This document shows positions 1 to 6,715 of a DNA stretch of 8,343 bases, in pieces. The stretch's first letter is position 1; every line of letters begins with the position of its first letter. Source of the DNA: Bacteroidales bacterium (GTDB taxonomy: Bacteria > Bacteroidota > Bacteroidia > Bacteroidales > UBA7960); the NCBI GenBank assembly GCA_007122745.1, contig SKTA01000078.1:1-8343 (forward strand). The letters run 5' to 3'. The notes beneath the pieces are model-generated. The model ran no database searches and was not told where the DNA came from. It saw only the letters and a list, made by a program, of their open reading frames with translations. The position numbers were made by a program, and so were the translations under genes.

Positions 1-2
1 TT

Positions 3-56
3 ATCTCTCCTTTTGTAGATCCGCTGGGCTTTTTTGCGCGTGCAGCAGATATATGA
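3..56 (+). CDS. Possible 3' end of an upstream gene, cut by the window edge
   Basis: Frame 3 of the + strand is open from the left edge to a TGA at 54-56 and reads ISPFVDPLGFFARAADI. It looks protein-like and lies in the same orientation as the proline dehydrogenase 67 bases downstream, so it may be the C-terminus of a preceding gene. I do not recognise the family. Seventeen codons are too few to exclude a chance open frame. The minus strand is also open here, ending in a TAA at 3-1, so a minus-strand gene end is an alternative. No terminator is visible between 57 and 110. Confidence 0.25.
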   Translation: MSPFVDPLGFFARAADI

Positions 57-110
57 TTGGAGCTATCACGCACGCATGTAAATTATTAAGACCGTAATCT
101 AATTGTGTTA

Positions 111-117
111 AAGGGGG
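111..117 (+). promoter_or_regulatory. Purine-rich ribosome binding site of proline dehydrogenase
   Basis: The run AAGGGGG lies six bases before the ATG at 124 and resembles a Shine-Dalgarno sequence. It supports this ATG over later in-frame starts. Such sites are less common in Bacteroidota than in Proteobacteria, so it is only moderate support. No convincing TTTG/TAnnTTTG promoter was found in 57-110. Confidence 0.5.
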
Positions 118-123
118 CAAACA

Positions 124-1287
124 ATGGTTGATTTTGAAAATACCACAATAGCATTTCATCAAAAAAATAAAAACCAGCTAAAAAAAGCTTACTGGTTATT
201 TCGAATGCTGGCCAATCCTGTAATGGTAAAAGTGGGTTCGTTTTTTACCCGTATAGCCATCAAAACCCATTTGCCGGTGTCATGGGTTTTGAAACCGACG
301 GTTTATAATCATTTCTGCGGCGGAGAAAACATTGATGCATGCGACCCGGTCATCCACAAACTGGGAGAGGCTAATGTGCAGACAATCCTCGATTATTCTG
401 CCGAGGGGAAGGAGTTGGATGCAGATTTTGATTACACTAAAGAACAGATTATCGCTACAATAGACAAGGCCAAAGGCGATCAAAATATTCCTTATGCTGT
501 TTTCAAGCCCACCGGCGTGGCACGTTTCGCCCTGCTTGAAAAAGTGCAAGTGGGAGAAAATCTTACCGATCAGGAGCAACATGAGTTTGATCTTGTTAAG
601 GAACGTTTTCATGCCATATGCGAACATGCTGCCAAACAGGGTGTGCCGGTAATGATTGATTCGGAAGAAAGCTGGATACAGACGGTTGTAGATGAACTGG
701 TAGAGGAGCTGATGTTTCGTTATAATCAAAAAGAACCATTGGTTTTTAATACGTTGCAAATGTACAGGCATGACCGGCTGGAATACCTGAAGAATTTTGT
801 GGAGCGCGCACGTGAAAAAGGGGTTTATTCTGCTTTTAAACTTGTCCGCGGCGCCTATATGGAGAAAGAGCGGGCGCGTGCTGCAAAGCATGGTTACCCT
901 TCTCCGATCTGCTCCGACAAGCCCGGTACCGATCAGGCTTACGATGATGCAGTCTCTTTTTGTCTTGACAATATTACTGATGTGGCGGTTTGTGTGGGCA
1001 CACACAATGAGCTCAGTTGTCAGCTGGCAGTCGAAAAAATCTCATCGCTTGACATTGTGGCAGACCATCCCAATGTGTCTTTTGCGCAGCTCCTGGGGAT
1101 GAGTGATCACATCAGTTACAACCTTGCTGCTGCAGGATACAACGTTTGTAAATACGTTCCCTATGGACCGGTTAAAACAGTTATCCCATACCTCATCCGT
1201 CGTGCTGAAGAGAACACCAGCGTTGCCGGCCAAACCGGCAGGGAACTGTTTTTGTTACGAAAAGAGCTGAAAAGAAGGAAGTCGTAG
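124..1287 (+). CDS. Proline dehydrogenase, monofunctional, eukaryote-type
   Basis: FAD-dependent enzyme that oxidises L-proline to 1-pyrroline-5-carboxylate, the first step of proline catabolism to glutamate, normally passing electrons to the membrane quinone pool. The 387-residue protein shows the family's barrel motifs in order: MIDSEES at 177-183, KLVRGAY at 239-245, GTHN at 292-295, QLLGMSD at 322-328, YVPYGPV at 344-350 and YLIRRAEEN at 356-364. In the last motif Tyr356, Arg359, Arg360 and Glu363 match the proline-binding residues known from PutA and PRODH. There is no P5C dehydrogenase domain, so this is not a bifunctional PutA. The KLVRGAYMEKERA segment and overall length resemble mitochondrial-type PRODH. 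No P5C dehydrogenase gene lies nearby. The start is supported by the purine-rich site at 111-117. The gene converges on the DUF2891 gene with a 13-base gap and no clear terminator between them. Confidence 0.95.
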   Translation: MVDFENTTIAFHQKNKNQLKKAYWLFRMLANPVMVKVGSFFTRIAIKTHLPVSWVLKPTVYNHFCGGENIDACDPVIHKLGEANVQTILDYSAEGKELDADFDYTKEQIIATIDKAKGDQNIPYAVFKPTGVARFALLEKVQVGENLTDQEQHEFDLVKERFHAICEHAAKQGVPVMIDSEESWIQTVVDELVEELMFRYNQKEPLVFNTLQMYRHDRLEYLKNFVERAREKGVYSAFKLVRGAYMEKERARAAKHGYPSPICSDKPGTDQAYDDAVSFCLDNITDVAVCVGTHNELSCQLAVEKISSLDIVADHPNVSFAQLLGMSDHISYNLAAAGYNVCKYVPYGPVKTVIPYLIRRAEENTSVAGQTGRELFLLRKELKRRKS

Positions 1288-1300
1288 CATTCTCGGGGGA

Positions 1301-2398
1301 TCATTTCTGCTCCGGTAGTTTCGTCATGGCATAAGTGGCAAATGATGCCAGCCAGTGCGAGCCGGCATACTCTTCCGTGTCCATTTTGTCGAAGCTGTAT
1401 TGAAAATGCTTTTTCCCCAGTTGCATTATCTTCTCATTATTCAATGCATGTGCCATTTCAAAAAGGCACCATGCCCTGCTGAAGTTCAAACCGTCAAGGT
1501 GCGCCAGTTTGCCATCGCTGGCATCGGTAACAACAGCCGGCTCAAGGTGTTTTGACGGGTTTAGCTCAAAGCCTGGCAGGAACTCTTTCAGCCATTTTTC
1601 GAACTCCTTTTCAGGAAGCACTTTGAGCATAAGCGAAGCCTCTTGCAGGCAGGGTGAAAGGAAGTCGAAGCCCCCGGGCTCCCAGCTCATCGGACACCGG
1701 CGGTCGTTTAGATAATACTCGACTGCCTTTTCCTCAATTTTGCGCGCAAGCTCCGGGTAGTGCTTCTCAGCCCAGTCGTAGGCAAACGACATCCCGAAAG
1801 CTGTATTCGGATGTTCACCTACCCTTATGGGGTAGATCAACACATCCAGAAAGTCAATGAACTTATCTGCTATCATATGGACCAAGGGCTCCAGCGCGGG
1901 TTGCAGCTCATCAGATACCGCATGATCCCAGTTGTGCAGGGCTTCATCGAGCTTTAGCAACCATGCCCATCCATAGGTGCGCTGAAAGGTCTTATTGTGT
2001 TCATCGTCAAAAAAAGCCATCTCTTGCCGGATTTTTTCTTCCGCGATGTTGGCTTTCAGCTTTTTGATGATGTCGTCGGCATTCGGCAACTCCGGAAACA
2101 TGCTCAGCAGACTGACTAGTGTCCAGTGCCCATGCACAGCCGAATGCCAGTCGAAGCAGCCGTAAAACGCAGGGTGCAGCTCCCGCGGCGGTGCCAGGTA
2201 GCTGTCGTCGCCCAGCACCTGGCCAAGCTTGTTTGGATACTCCCTGTCGATGCAGCTGTAGGCGAAGCCCGACAGGTATTCGGCTTTAGCGAGGTCAAAC
2301 TTCAGTTCAATGGTTTCGACGGCGTCTCCTGCGTCGGAACATGCGCCAATACCGAAAAGTTTAAGGGCAACGAAAAGCGTTACGAGATTATTTTTCAT
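1301..2398 (-). CDS. DUF2891 family protein, predicted lipoprotein
   Basis: The 365-residue protein matches the DUF2891 family, whose function is not established. Family-like blocks are DREYPNKLG at 51-59, the His/Trp-rich ELHPAFYGCFDWHSAVHGHW at 73-92, RTYGWAWLLKL at 140-150, HPNTAFGMSFAYDWA at 196-210, WEPGGFDFLSPC at 239-250, HLDGLNFSRAW at 300-310 and AGSHWLASFATYAM at 345-358. The many aromatic and His residues and regular helices suggest an alpha-helical toroid like those of carbohydrate-active enzymes, but that is inference. The N-terminus has Lys2, a hydrophobic stretch and a lipobox IGAC ending at Cys20, followed by acidic SDAGD, so export and lipidation are likely; Lys13 inside the hydrophobic stretch is slightly odd. 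Its local GC content (68% at 2161-2220) is well above that of some neighbours. It lies 115 bases after the RNA methyltransferase on the same strand, and I saw no clear promoter in the gap. Confidence 0.85.
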   Translation of the reverse strand: MKNNLVTLFVALKLFGIGACSDAGDAVETIELKFDLAKAEYLSGFAYSCIDREYPNKLGQVLGDDSYLAPPRELHPAFYGCFDWHSAVHGHWTLVSLLSMFPELPNADDIIKKLKANIAEEKIRQEMAFFDDEHNKTFQRTYGWAWLLKLDEALHNWDHAVSDELQPALEPLVHMIADKFIDFLDVLIYPIRVGEHPNTAFGMSFAYDWAEKHYPELARKIEEKAVEYYLNDRRCPMSWEPGGFDFLSPCLQEASLMLKVLPEKEFEKWLKEFLPGFELNPSKHLEPAVVTDASDGKLAHLDGLNFSRAWCLFEMAHALNNEKIMQLGKKHFQYSFDKMDTEEYAGSHWLASFATYAMTKLPEQK

Positions 2399-2513
2399 GG
2401 GTTCATAGGTTATGTTGATGTGATAATTAACTAATGTGTGATTCGGGCTTAATATTCTTACCTCTACTGCTTCTCATAAGCCATTTACAAGGCGCTTAAG
2501 AATTAGTGCCACC

Positions 2514-3332
2514 TCACTGCCGTTGTCTCCGTGCCTCAAAACACAGCACCGCAACTGAAGCGCCAACATTGAGTGAGTCAATGGCCCCGGACATCGGTAT
2601 TTTTATGGTCTGATGCGATGCATCACGCCAGGATTCCGACAAGCCAGTGTCTTCAGCACCAAAAACCAAAGCGGATGCTTCTTTCATGTCACTCTCATAA
2701 TAAAATGTTTCCGTTTGCAAGGCAGAGGCATATATTTTTGGCAATTTTTGATCCGGCCACTGCTCATGATCCTTCAACCAGGCTATCGCATCCCGGCTGC
2801 TGCTCGAAACGGCCTGCACGGTAAATACACACCCCATGCCTGCACGTAGGGTGTTGGGATTGTAAATGTCGGTTCGTGCATCGGCCAGCAGCAAGGCATC
2901 TACTCCGGCAGCATCGGCAGTACGGAAAATGGCTCCCAGATTCCCTGGTTTTTCAACACCTTCAATCACCAATATCAATGGGTTTTCCGGAAGTTTCAGA
3001 TCATCAAACCCAAGCAGTTTTTGCCTGCCGATCATCATGACCCCTTCAGCATCCTTGCGGTACGCGATTTTGTTGTAAACAGCTTTTGTGACAATTGTCT
3101 TTTTTTCGATATGATTGCTGGGGATGGGATAGGTGGGATCTTCCTCGTACAGCTCTTCGCAGATGAGGAGTTGTTCTGAGACGATTTTGTGAGCACACGC
3201 CAGCGACACCTCACGACGCCCTTCCACAACGAAAAGCCCGGTTTTACGGCGCTCGGAGGATTTTTGCTGAAGCCTGACAATCTGTTTGATCAACGGGTTT
3301 TGCAGGCTGCTGATATGGATTTCAGGTTTCAT
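2514..3332 (-). CDS. TrmH/SpoU-family RNA 2'-O-methyltransferase
   Basis: SAM-dependent methyltransferase of the SPOUT superfamily that methylates a ribose 2'-OH in tRNA or rRNA; the exact target cannot be read from sequence. The N-terminal region has the substrate-binding pattern of this family (NPLIKQIVRLQQKSSERRK at 12-30, then FVVEGRREV at 34-42). The SPOUT motifs follow: motif 1 EGVEKPGNLGAIFRTADAAG at 124-143 with Asn131 and Arg137, motif 2 FGAEDTGLS at 224-232, and motif 3 IPMSGAIDSLNVGASVAV at 245-262, which forms the SAM-binding trefoil knot. The length, 272 residues, is normal for the family. RlmB-like 23S rRNA methylation is one possibility but is unproven. The ATG at 3332 follows a leader with a strong palindrome (3346-3363). 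All key residues appear intact. Confidence 0.92.
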   Translation of the reverse strand: MKPEIHISSLQNPLIKQIVRLQQKSSERRKTGLFVVEGRREVSLACAHKIVSEQLLICEELYEEDPTYPIPSNHIEKKTIVTKAVYNKIAYRKDAEGVMMIGRQKLLGFDDLKLPENPLILVIEGVEKPGNLGAIFRTADAAGVDALLLADARTDIYNPNTLRAGMGCVFTVQAVSSSSRDAIAWLKDHEQWPDQKLPKIYASALQTETFYYESDMKEASALVFGAEDTGLSESWRDASHQTIKIPMSGAIDSLNVGASVAVLCFEARRQRQ

Positions 3333-3345
3333 GTGTTTGTATTCA

Positions 3346-3368
3346 GGTTTGACAGGTCAAGCCCTGTC
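3346..3368. promoter_or_regulatory. Palindrome just upstream of the RNA methyltransferase start
   Basis: GGTTTGAC (3346-3353) and GTCAAGCC (3356-3363) form an 18-bp near-perfect palindrome with one non-Watson-Crick position. An overlapping stem GACAGG/CCTGTC (3351-3356 and 3363-3368, 6-base loop) excludes the first. The palindrome begins 14 bases before the ATG at 3332. It could be a protein operator or a hairpin in the 5' leader. No T-run follows on either strand, so a terminator is unlikely. Confidence 0.4.
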
Positions 3369-3373
3369 ATTGC

Positions 3374-3415
3374 TTTAGGGTTAAGGGTTTAGGGTTTATT
3401 GTTTAGGGTTTATTG
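3374..3415. repeat. Telomere-like heptamer array, left part
   Basis: Six 7-base units follow in perfect phase. With a = TTTAGGG, b = TTAAGGG and c = TTTATTG, the order is a, b, a, c, a, c. The a-c pair makes a 14-base compound unit that recurs on the far side of the 141-bp segment. A bacterial setting is clear from the flanking genes, so this is not a chromosome end. It lies in the leader region of the RNA methyltransferase gene. Confidence 0.9.
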
Positions 3416-3416
3416 T

Positions 3417-3557
3417 TGAGTCCACTCCTAAAATCTGTTTTTGATAATTAAAGCATTTGCTATATAAAATATATTAATGATTATCAACAAGTTGCGAGCA
3501 ATTTAATTGCATTAATCTGTGCATCTGTGGTATTTTTGACTTTTTGGAGTGGGCTCA
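3417..3557. mobile_element. Putative 141-bp MITE-like insertion with inverted ends
   Basis: The ends TGAGTCCACTCC (3417-3428) and GGAGTGGGCTCA (3546-3557) are inverted repeats matching at 11 of 12 positions. TTGT occurs immediately outside both ends (3413-3416 and 3558-3561), like a 4-bp target duplication. Removing the segment plus one TTGT joins the left and right heptamer arrays in exact phase, which suggests insertion into a once continuous array. The interior is AT-rich and has no ORF of note. It contains a 24-base dispersed repeat (3515-3538) also found ahead of pcm. TTGT also occurs within the array unit, so the target duplication is weak evidence by itself, and no transposase is present. 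Confidence 0.45.
3515..3538 (+). repeat. Dispersed 24-base intergenic repeat, copy 1
   Basis: It begins ATCTGTGCATCTGTGG and ends ATTTTTG. It matches 6716-6739 at 23 of 24 bases, differing only at 3531 (T here, C there). Internally it is two 8-base units, ATCTGTGC and ATCTGTGG. It lies in the right half of the putative insertion. Confidence 0.85.
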
Positions 3558-3560
3558 TTG

Positions 3561-3588
3561 TTTAGGGTTTATTGTTTAGGGTTTTTTG
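3561..3588. repeat. Telomere-like heptamer array, right part
   Basis: Four units lie in phase: TTTAGGG, TTTATTG, TTTAGGG and a decayed TTTTTTG. Read on the minus strand, this array supplies the last codons and the TAA stop (3564-3562) of the large membrane protein gene. Together with 3374-3415 and the insertion model it would form one array of ten units. Confidence 0.85.
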
Positions 3589-6000
3589 AAATAATAATTT
3601 GTGAAATGAAAAAGTCAGAAAGGCGATGGCATAACATACTACGGCAACCCCCATAACCACCATGAAACCCGCTTCAACGGCAATCAGCATGGCCAGTGAT
3701 GTGCTGATTACAGAGACCGAACCGTTGATCCCCCAGGCCCAGGGCACCTGACTTACATCATAATCTGAAAGATAACGGATCCCTAATGGGAACATCATCC
3801 CCTTAAAGAAGGATGGTATGCCTATCATCAATAAACTGATCAGTATCTTAAGTGCTGTCGGACTGGCGATCGTCCCCTGTATGACCGGAGTCAGCAACAA
3901 CATGTAACCTATCAGAAACAGCGTAACGATGAGTCCGAAAATGGCCGGTGTTTTTGCTGTAGCAGGCAGCTTGCCCGATGTCAGGCTTCCAAGTCCGCTG
4001 GCGATCAGCATGGTGCTGATCACGGCTGCTATTGAAAATACCGGATGGCCAAAATACAGGACAAAACGCTGGATCAATATGATCTCCACAAACATATATC
4101 CGATACCAAGAGCCCCGAAATACAATAATGTTCCGGCTTTCCCTTTTTGACTTTTTCGCAACCTTAACAGTGGAAGCATGATAAAGAGTAAAGCAAGCGC
4201 GGTACTTTGAACCAGAGTAATCACCACAATCAGGTATCCCAATTCAAGAAAGGGGAGCTGATCACCTCCGAATATTTCGTTCAGATGGCGGAGCTGACTG
4301 AGTCTTAAAAATTGGGAAAAGTAAGGCTTGTCATCTGTTGCCGGCCGAATCACAAAACCATAATCCCTGATCATCTCCTCATCGCCGGCCATGATCTGAT
4401 CCACATATTCAAAGAAACTTTGATCGCCCACCATGTTGAATCGCTGGCGCTCTTCCTGTTGCAGGTCGGGCAAAAGCAGGGGGTCAAAAAACTTTGATGT
4501 GGCAAAGCTACGGATGTTTTTTATCTCTTCCCGGGAGATGGGTGTCTTTTTTAACACAAACGTGACGTTTCCCCAGGATCTCAGTGCAGCGATGTGTTCG
4601 CCGGGGTCAGCAACACCTTTTTTTTGTGCTGTTTGTACCAATGTAGCCAATAATTTCAGGCTCACACGTGATGGATAATCGATCCATGTTGTAACGGTTA
4701 TCACACCATCCTGGTCAAGATGATCCCACATCAACTCAAAAGATTCAAGTGTCATGTCATAGCTTTCCTGCAAAGCGTTGATGCCTGCTGTTCCGCCAAA
4801 GGTTCCCTGTTGTGGCAAAACAATGATGTCGTAACCCTGGGGTGGTTTTGATGCCAGGAAGTTCCGGGCTTCTATGTGGTATATCTCAAGTTCCTTTTGG
4901 AGGAAAAGGTTTCCCGATTCTTTTGCAAATTCCTGTTGCATCATCTCAACAAATCCACTGTTGGAAATCACGGCATCCACCCTTTCGGGGTTGTATACAA
5001 AAGCATGTGCCAGGGGTGCTCCTTCCCGCGCATTGAGCATCAGTACCCTTTTGCGGTCCTGCATGACCCAGGGTGTTGCCTGAGTAGTATGATCGAGGAT
5101 ATGTGCATCTGTTTTCGCATCAAACTTTGGAATCACACCGAAGTAATCGGCATTGACAAAAACATTTTTCTTTACAGGCACATCACCCGTGAAATTCAGG
5201 CTTAATGCAGGGGCAAACCGCAATGCCGGACTGCTTACCACTTCGATCAACCCGTGGATGCTGGGCTGACGATATATGATCTCTGCGTCCGGAAGGTTCA
5301 TGGAGCGTGCCAGGCTTTTATACTGCGATACCGAAATCTGTTCCTGGGTGCGCATCAACAGAACAGATGAAATAATTGCCAGCAGCACGATAGCCATATG
5401 TAAAGGTGCCTTTCGCCTTACCAGGCTGATTAATCCTGCCGACACCGACAAGAGGCCGATCACGGCAGGTACATGCTGCGGCATGATGTTCCCGAAAAGA
5501 AGCAGGAAAAACAATCCCCCCACACCCGAGCCGAGCAGGTTTGAGAAATAATAAGTTCCAATTTGTCTGGTGTGTTTGATGAATAGGATGCCAATGGCCA
5601 GTGCGCCGCTGAAAAACGGCATGAAATAGATGAGATAGTTGGCAGCCAGTACCAGAAACTGCGACCGGTCAACAAAAAGCAGGTATACATCAAACCGAAA
5701 AAACTCCAGTCGGGTGATCTCAAAGGAGATGATCATGAAAAACCCGCTGATGGTCATCAACATTGGCACCAGCCACGATGATGAACGGATCAGCTTTTCG
5801 CGGGCCAGGGCCAAAAGCGTTCCACTCGCGCCAAAACCAAGCATCGCCACAGAGATGATCATATATGCAAAATGGTGCCACTGTACAATGGAGATCAGCT
5901 GCATCAGCGCAAGCTGGTATGCAATAATGGCTGCAGAATGCAAGCCCAGACTGAGAATCTGCCGGGTGTTGCCTTTATGTCCGGAAATCACTTCCATCAC
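3562..6000 (-). CDS. 14-helix membrane protein with spermidine-synthase/methyltransferase-like domain
   Basis: The 812-residue protein has about seven transmembrane helices (near 16-38, 44-66, 76-95, 115-141, 151-172, 177-194, 199-216), a soluble domain (about 217-582) and seven more helices (near 584-611, 624-649, 653-675, 685-708, 716-741, 757-776, 778-798). The central domain has the layout of the membrane-fused spermidine synthase-like family: a Rossmann start RVLMLNA (318-324), ARNFL (378-382), YDIIVLPQQGTF (390-401), ESYDMTLESFELMWDHL (412-428) and ATDDKPYFSQF (554-564). The C-terminal GIGYMFVEIILIQRF (632-646) and WAWGINGSVSV (754-764) are also typical of it. Reaction and substrate are unknown. 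The SAM glycine motif reads NAREGA and the usual following acidic residue is Asn (SNS, 346-348), so catalysis is doubtful. Positive loops put the soluble domain outside. GTG (6000-5998) or, more likely, ATG (5997-5995) starts it; the ATG overlaps the pcm stop. Confidence 0.85.
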   Translation of the reverse strand: MMEVISGHKGNTRQILSLGLHSAAIIAYQLALMQLISIVQWHHFAYMIISVAMLGFGASGTLLALAREKLIRSSSWLVPMLMTISGFFMIISFEITRLEFFRFDVYLLFVDRSQFLVLAANYLIYFMPFFSGALAIGILFIKHTRQIGTYYFSNLLGSGVGGLFFLLLFGNIMPQHVPAVIGLLSVSAGLISLVRRKAPLHMAIVLLAIISSVLLMRTQEQISVSQYKSLARSMNLPDAEIIYRQPSIHGLIEVVSSPALRFAPALSLNFTGDVPVKKNVFVNADYFGVIPKFDAKTDAHILDHTTQATPWVMQDRKRVLMLNAREGAPLAHAFVYNPERVDAVISNSGFVEMMQQEFAKESGNLFLQKELEIYHIEARNFLASKPPQGYDIIVLPQQGTFGGTAGINALQESYDMTLESFELMWDHLDQDGVITVTTWIDYPSRVSLKLLATLVQTAQKKGVADPGEHIAALRSWGNVTFVLKKTPISREEIKNIRSFATSKFFDPLLLPDLQQEERQRFNMVGDQSFFEYVDQIMAGDEEMIRDYGFVIRPATDDKPYFSQFLRLSQLRHLNEIFGGDQLPFLELGYLIVVITLVQSTALALLFIMLPLLRLRKSQKGKAGTLLYFGALGIGYMFVEIILIQRFVLYFGHPVFSIAAVISTMLIASGLGSLTSGKLPATAKTPAIFGLIVTLFLIGYMLLLTPVIQGTIASPTALKILISLLMIGIPSFFKGMMFPLGIRYLSDYDVSQVPWAWGINGSVSVISTSLAMLIAVEAGFMVVMGVAVVCYAIAFLTFSFHKLLFQKTLNNKP

Positions 6001-6698
6001 TTCTCTCTTTCAAACGGAACAAAACGCACTGGCATCAGACTGCGGGTACTGATCTCCCCATCTTTTCCTTTCTCAACCAGCATCAGTTGCTGAATCTGAA
6101 AGGGTGAGCCTACCGGAATGATCATCCTGCCCCCCTCTTTTAGCTGTTCCACAAGGGGAGGAGGGATGTACTCGGCAGCGGCCGTCACAACGATGGCATC
6201 GAAAGGCGCGTGTTCGGACCAGCCATGGTAGCCGTCAGCAATTTTTACAAATACGTTATCGTATTGTGCATCAAGCATTCTTTTAGCCTGTTCCCCAAGA
6301 GGTCTCACGATCTCTATGGTATAAACCTCCTCAATGATCTCTGCCAGCACGGCAGCCTGATAACCTGACCCGGTTCCAATTTCCAGCATCTTGTCGCCCG
6401 GGTTTGGATCAACGATTTCAGTCATGTAGGCTACAATATAAGGTTGGGAAATGGTTTGGCCGTAACCGATGGGAAGGGGCCTGTCCTCGTAAGCGTTTCT
6501 GCGCTGTGGAAAAGGGACATAAAGATGCCGCGGAATATTTCGCATCGCATCAAGAGTGGCCTGGTGACGAATCCCACGACCCTGTATCTGTTGTCGAACC
6601 ATGCTGTTGCGCGCACGCTCCTGATCATCACCATGAACATCCGTGCTTAAAACAAGCAACAAAGGGAACATCAGTAAAATAATAAGCTGCTTTTTCAT
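5997..6698 (-). CDS. pcm: Exported protein-L-isoaspartate O-methyltransferase
   Basis: Transfers a methyl group from SAM to the carboxyl of L-isoaspartyl residues in damaged proteins, starting their repair. The 233-residue protein has family motifs in order: RHLYVP at 57-62, GQTISQPYIVAYMTE at 80-94 (substrate loop), LEIGTGSGYQAAVLAE at 105-120 (SAM motif I), YTIE with Glu129, DGYHGW at 155-160, APFDAIVVTAA at 164-174, LKEGGRMIIPVG at 186-197 and RFVPF at 225-229. All expected catalytic elements look intact. Unlike cytoplasmic Pcm, it begins with a signal peptide: MKKQ, a hydrophobic core to about residue 18, then a likely cleavage near VHG/DD (about 23-24). The mature enzyme should be periplasmic, which raises the question of SAM supply. 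Its TGA (5999-5997) overlaps the ATG of the membrane protein by one base, implying translational coupling. A Bacteroidota-type promoter lies at 6795-6826. Confidence 0.93.
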   Translation of the reverse strand: MKKQLIILLMFPLLLVLSTDVHGDDQERARNSMVRQQIQGRGIRHQATLDAMRNIPRHLYVPFPQRRNAYEDRPLPIGYGQTISQPYIVAYMTEIVDPNPGDKMLEIGTGSGYQAAVLAEIIEEVYTIEIVRPLGEQAKRMLDAQYDNVFVKIADGYHGWSEHAPFDAIVVTAAAEYIPPPLVEQLKEGGRMIIPVGSPFQIQQLMLVEKGKDGEISTRSLMPVRFVPFEREK

Positions 6699-6715
6699 AA
6701 TTGTTGATTATTTAT

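Noticed and set aside
280..1005. 241-codon open frame on the minus strand inside proline dehydrogenase
   Set aside because: It lies wholly antisense to a gene whose protein has every family motif, and its translation resembles no protein family I know. Long antisense frames of this kind are common by chance.
1224..1253. Stem TGCCGG/CCGGCA followed by a T-run, like an intrinsic terminator
   Set aside because: It lies inside the proline dehydrogenase coding sequence about 45 bases before the stop, and eight bases separate the stem from the T-run. The codons encode a conserved tail, so the hairpin is probably incidental.
2461..2513. Bulged hairpin TAAGC/GCTTA as a terminator of the RNA methyltransferase gene
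   Set aside because: The stem has five base pairs, a 12-base loop and no T-run on the minus strand, so it does not qualify.
3461..3480. AT-rich TATATTTT as a promoter for the RNA methyltransferase gene
   Set aside because: It matches TAnnTTTG with one mismatch, but the nearest TTG-type motifs upstream are spaced 11-14 bases away, not about 20, and low-complexity AT sequence gives such matches readily.
3374..3588. Eukaryotic telomere or contaminating plant sequence, suggested by TTTAGGG
   Set aside because: The array is short, interrupted and internal, and is flanked on both sides by intact bacterial genes. One of those genes ends inside the array.
3374..3588. CRISPR array
   Set aside because: The units are 7 bases long and contiguous, with no spacers of regular length and no cas genes in the window.
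6404..6682. Plus-strand open frames over pcm
   Set aside because: They are shadows of a gene with complete family motifs on the opposite strand.
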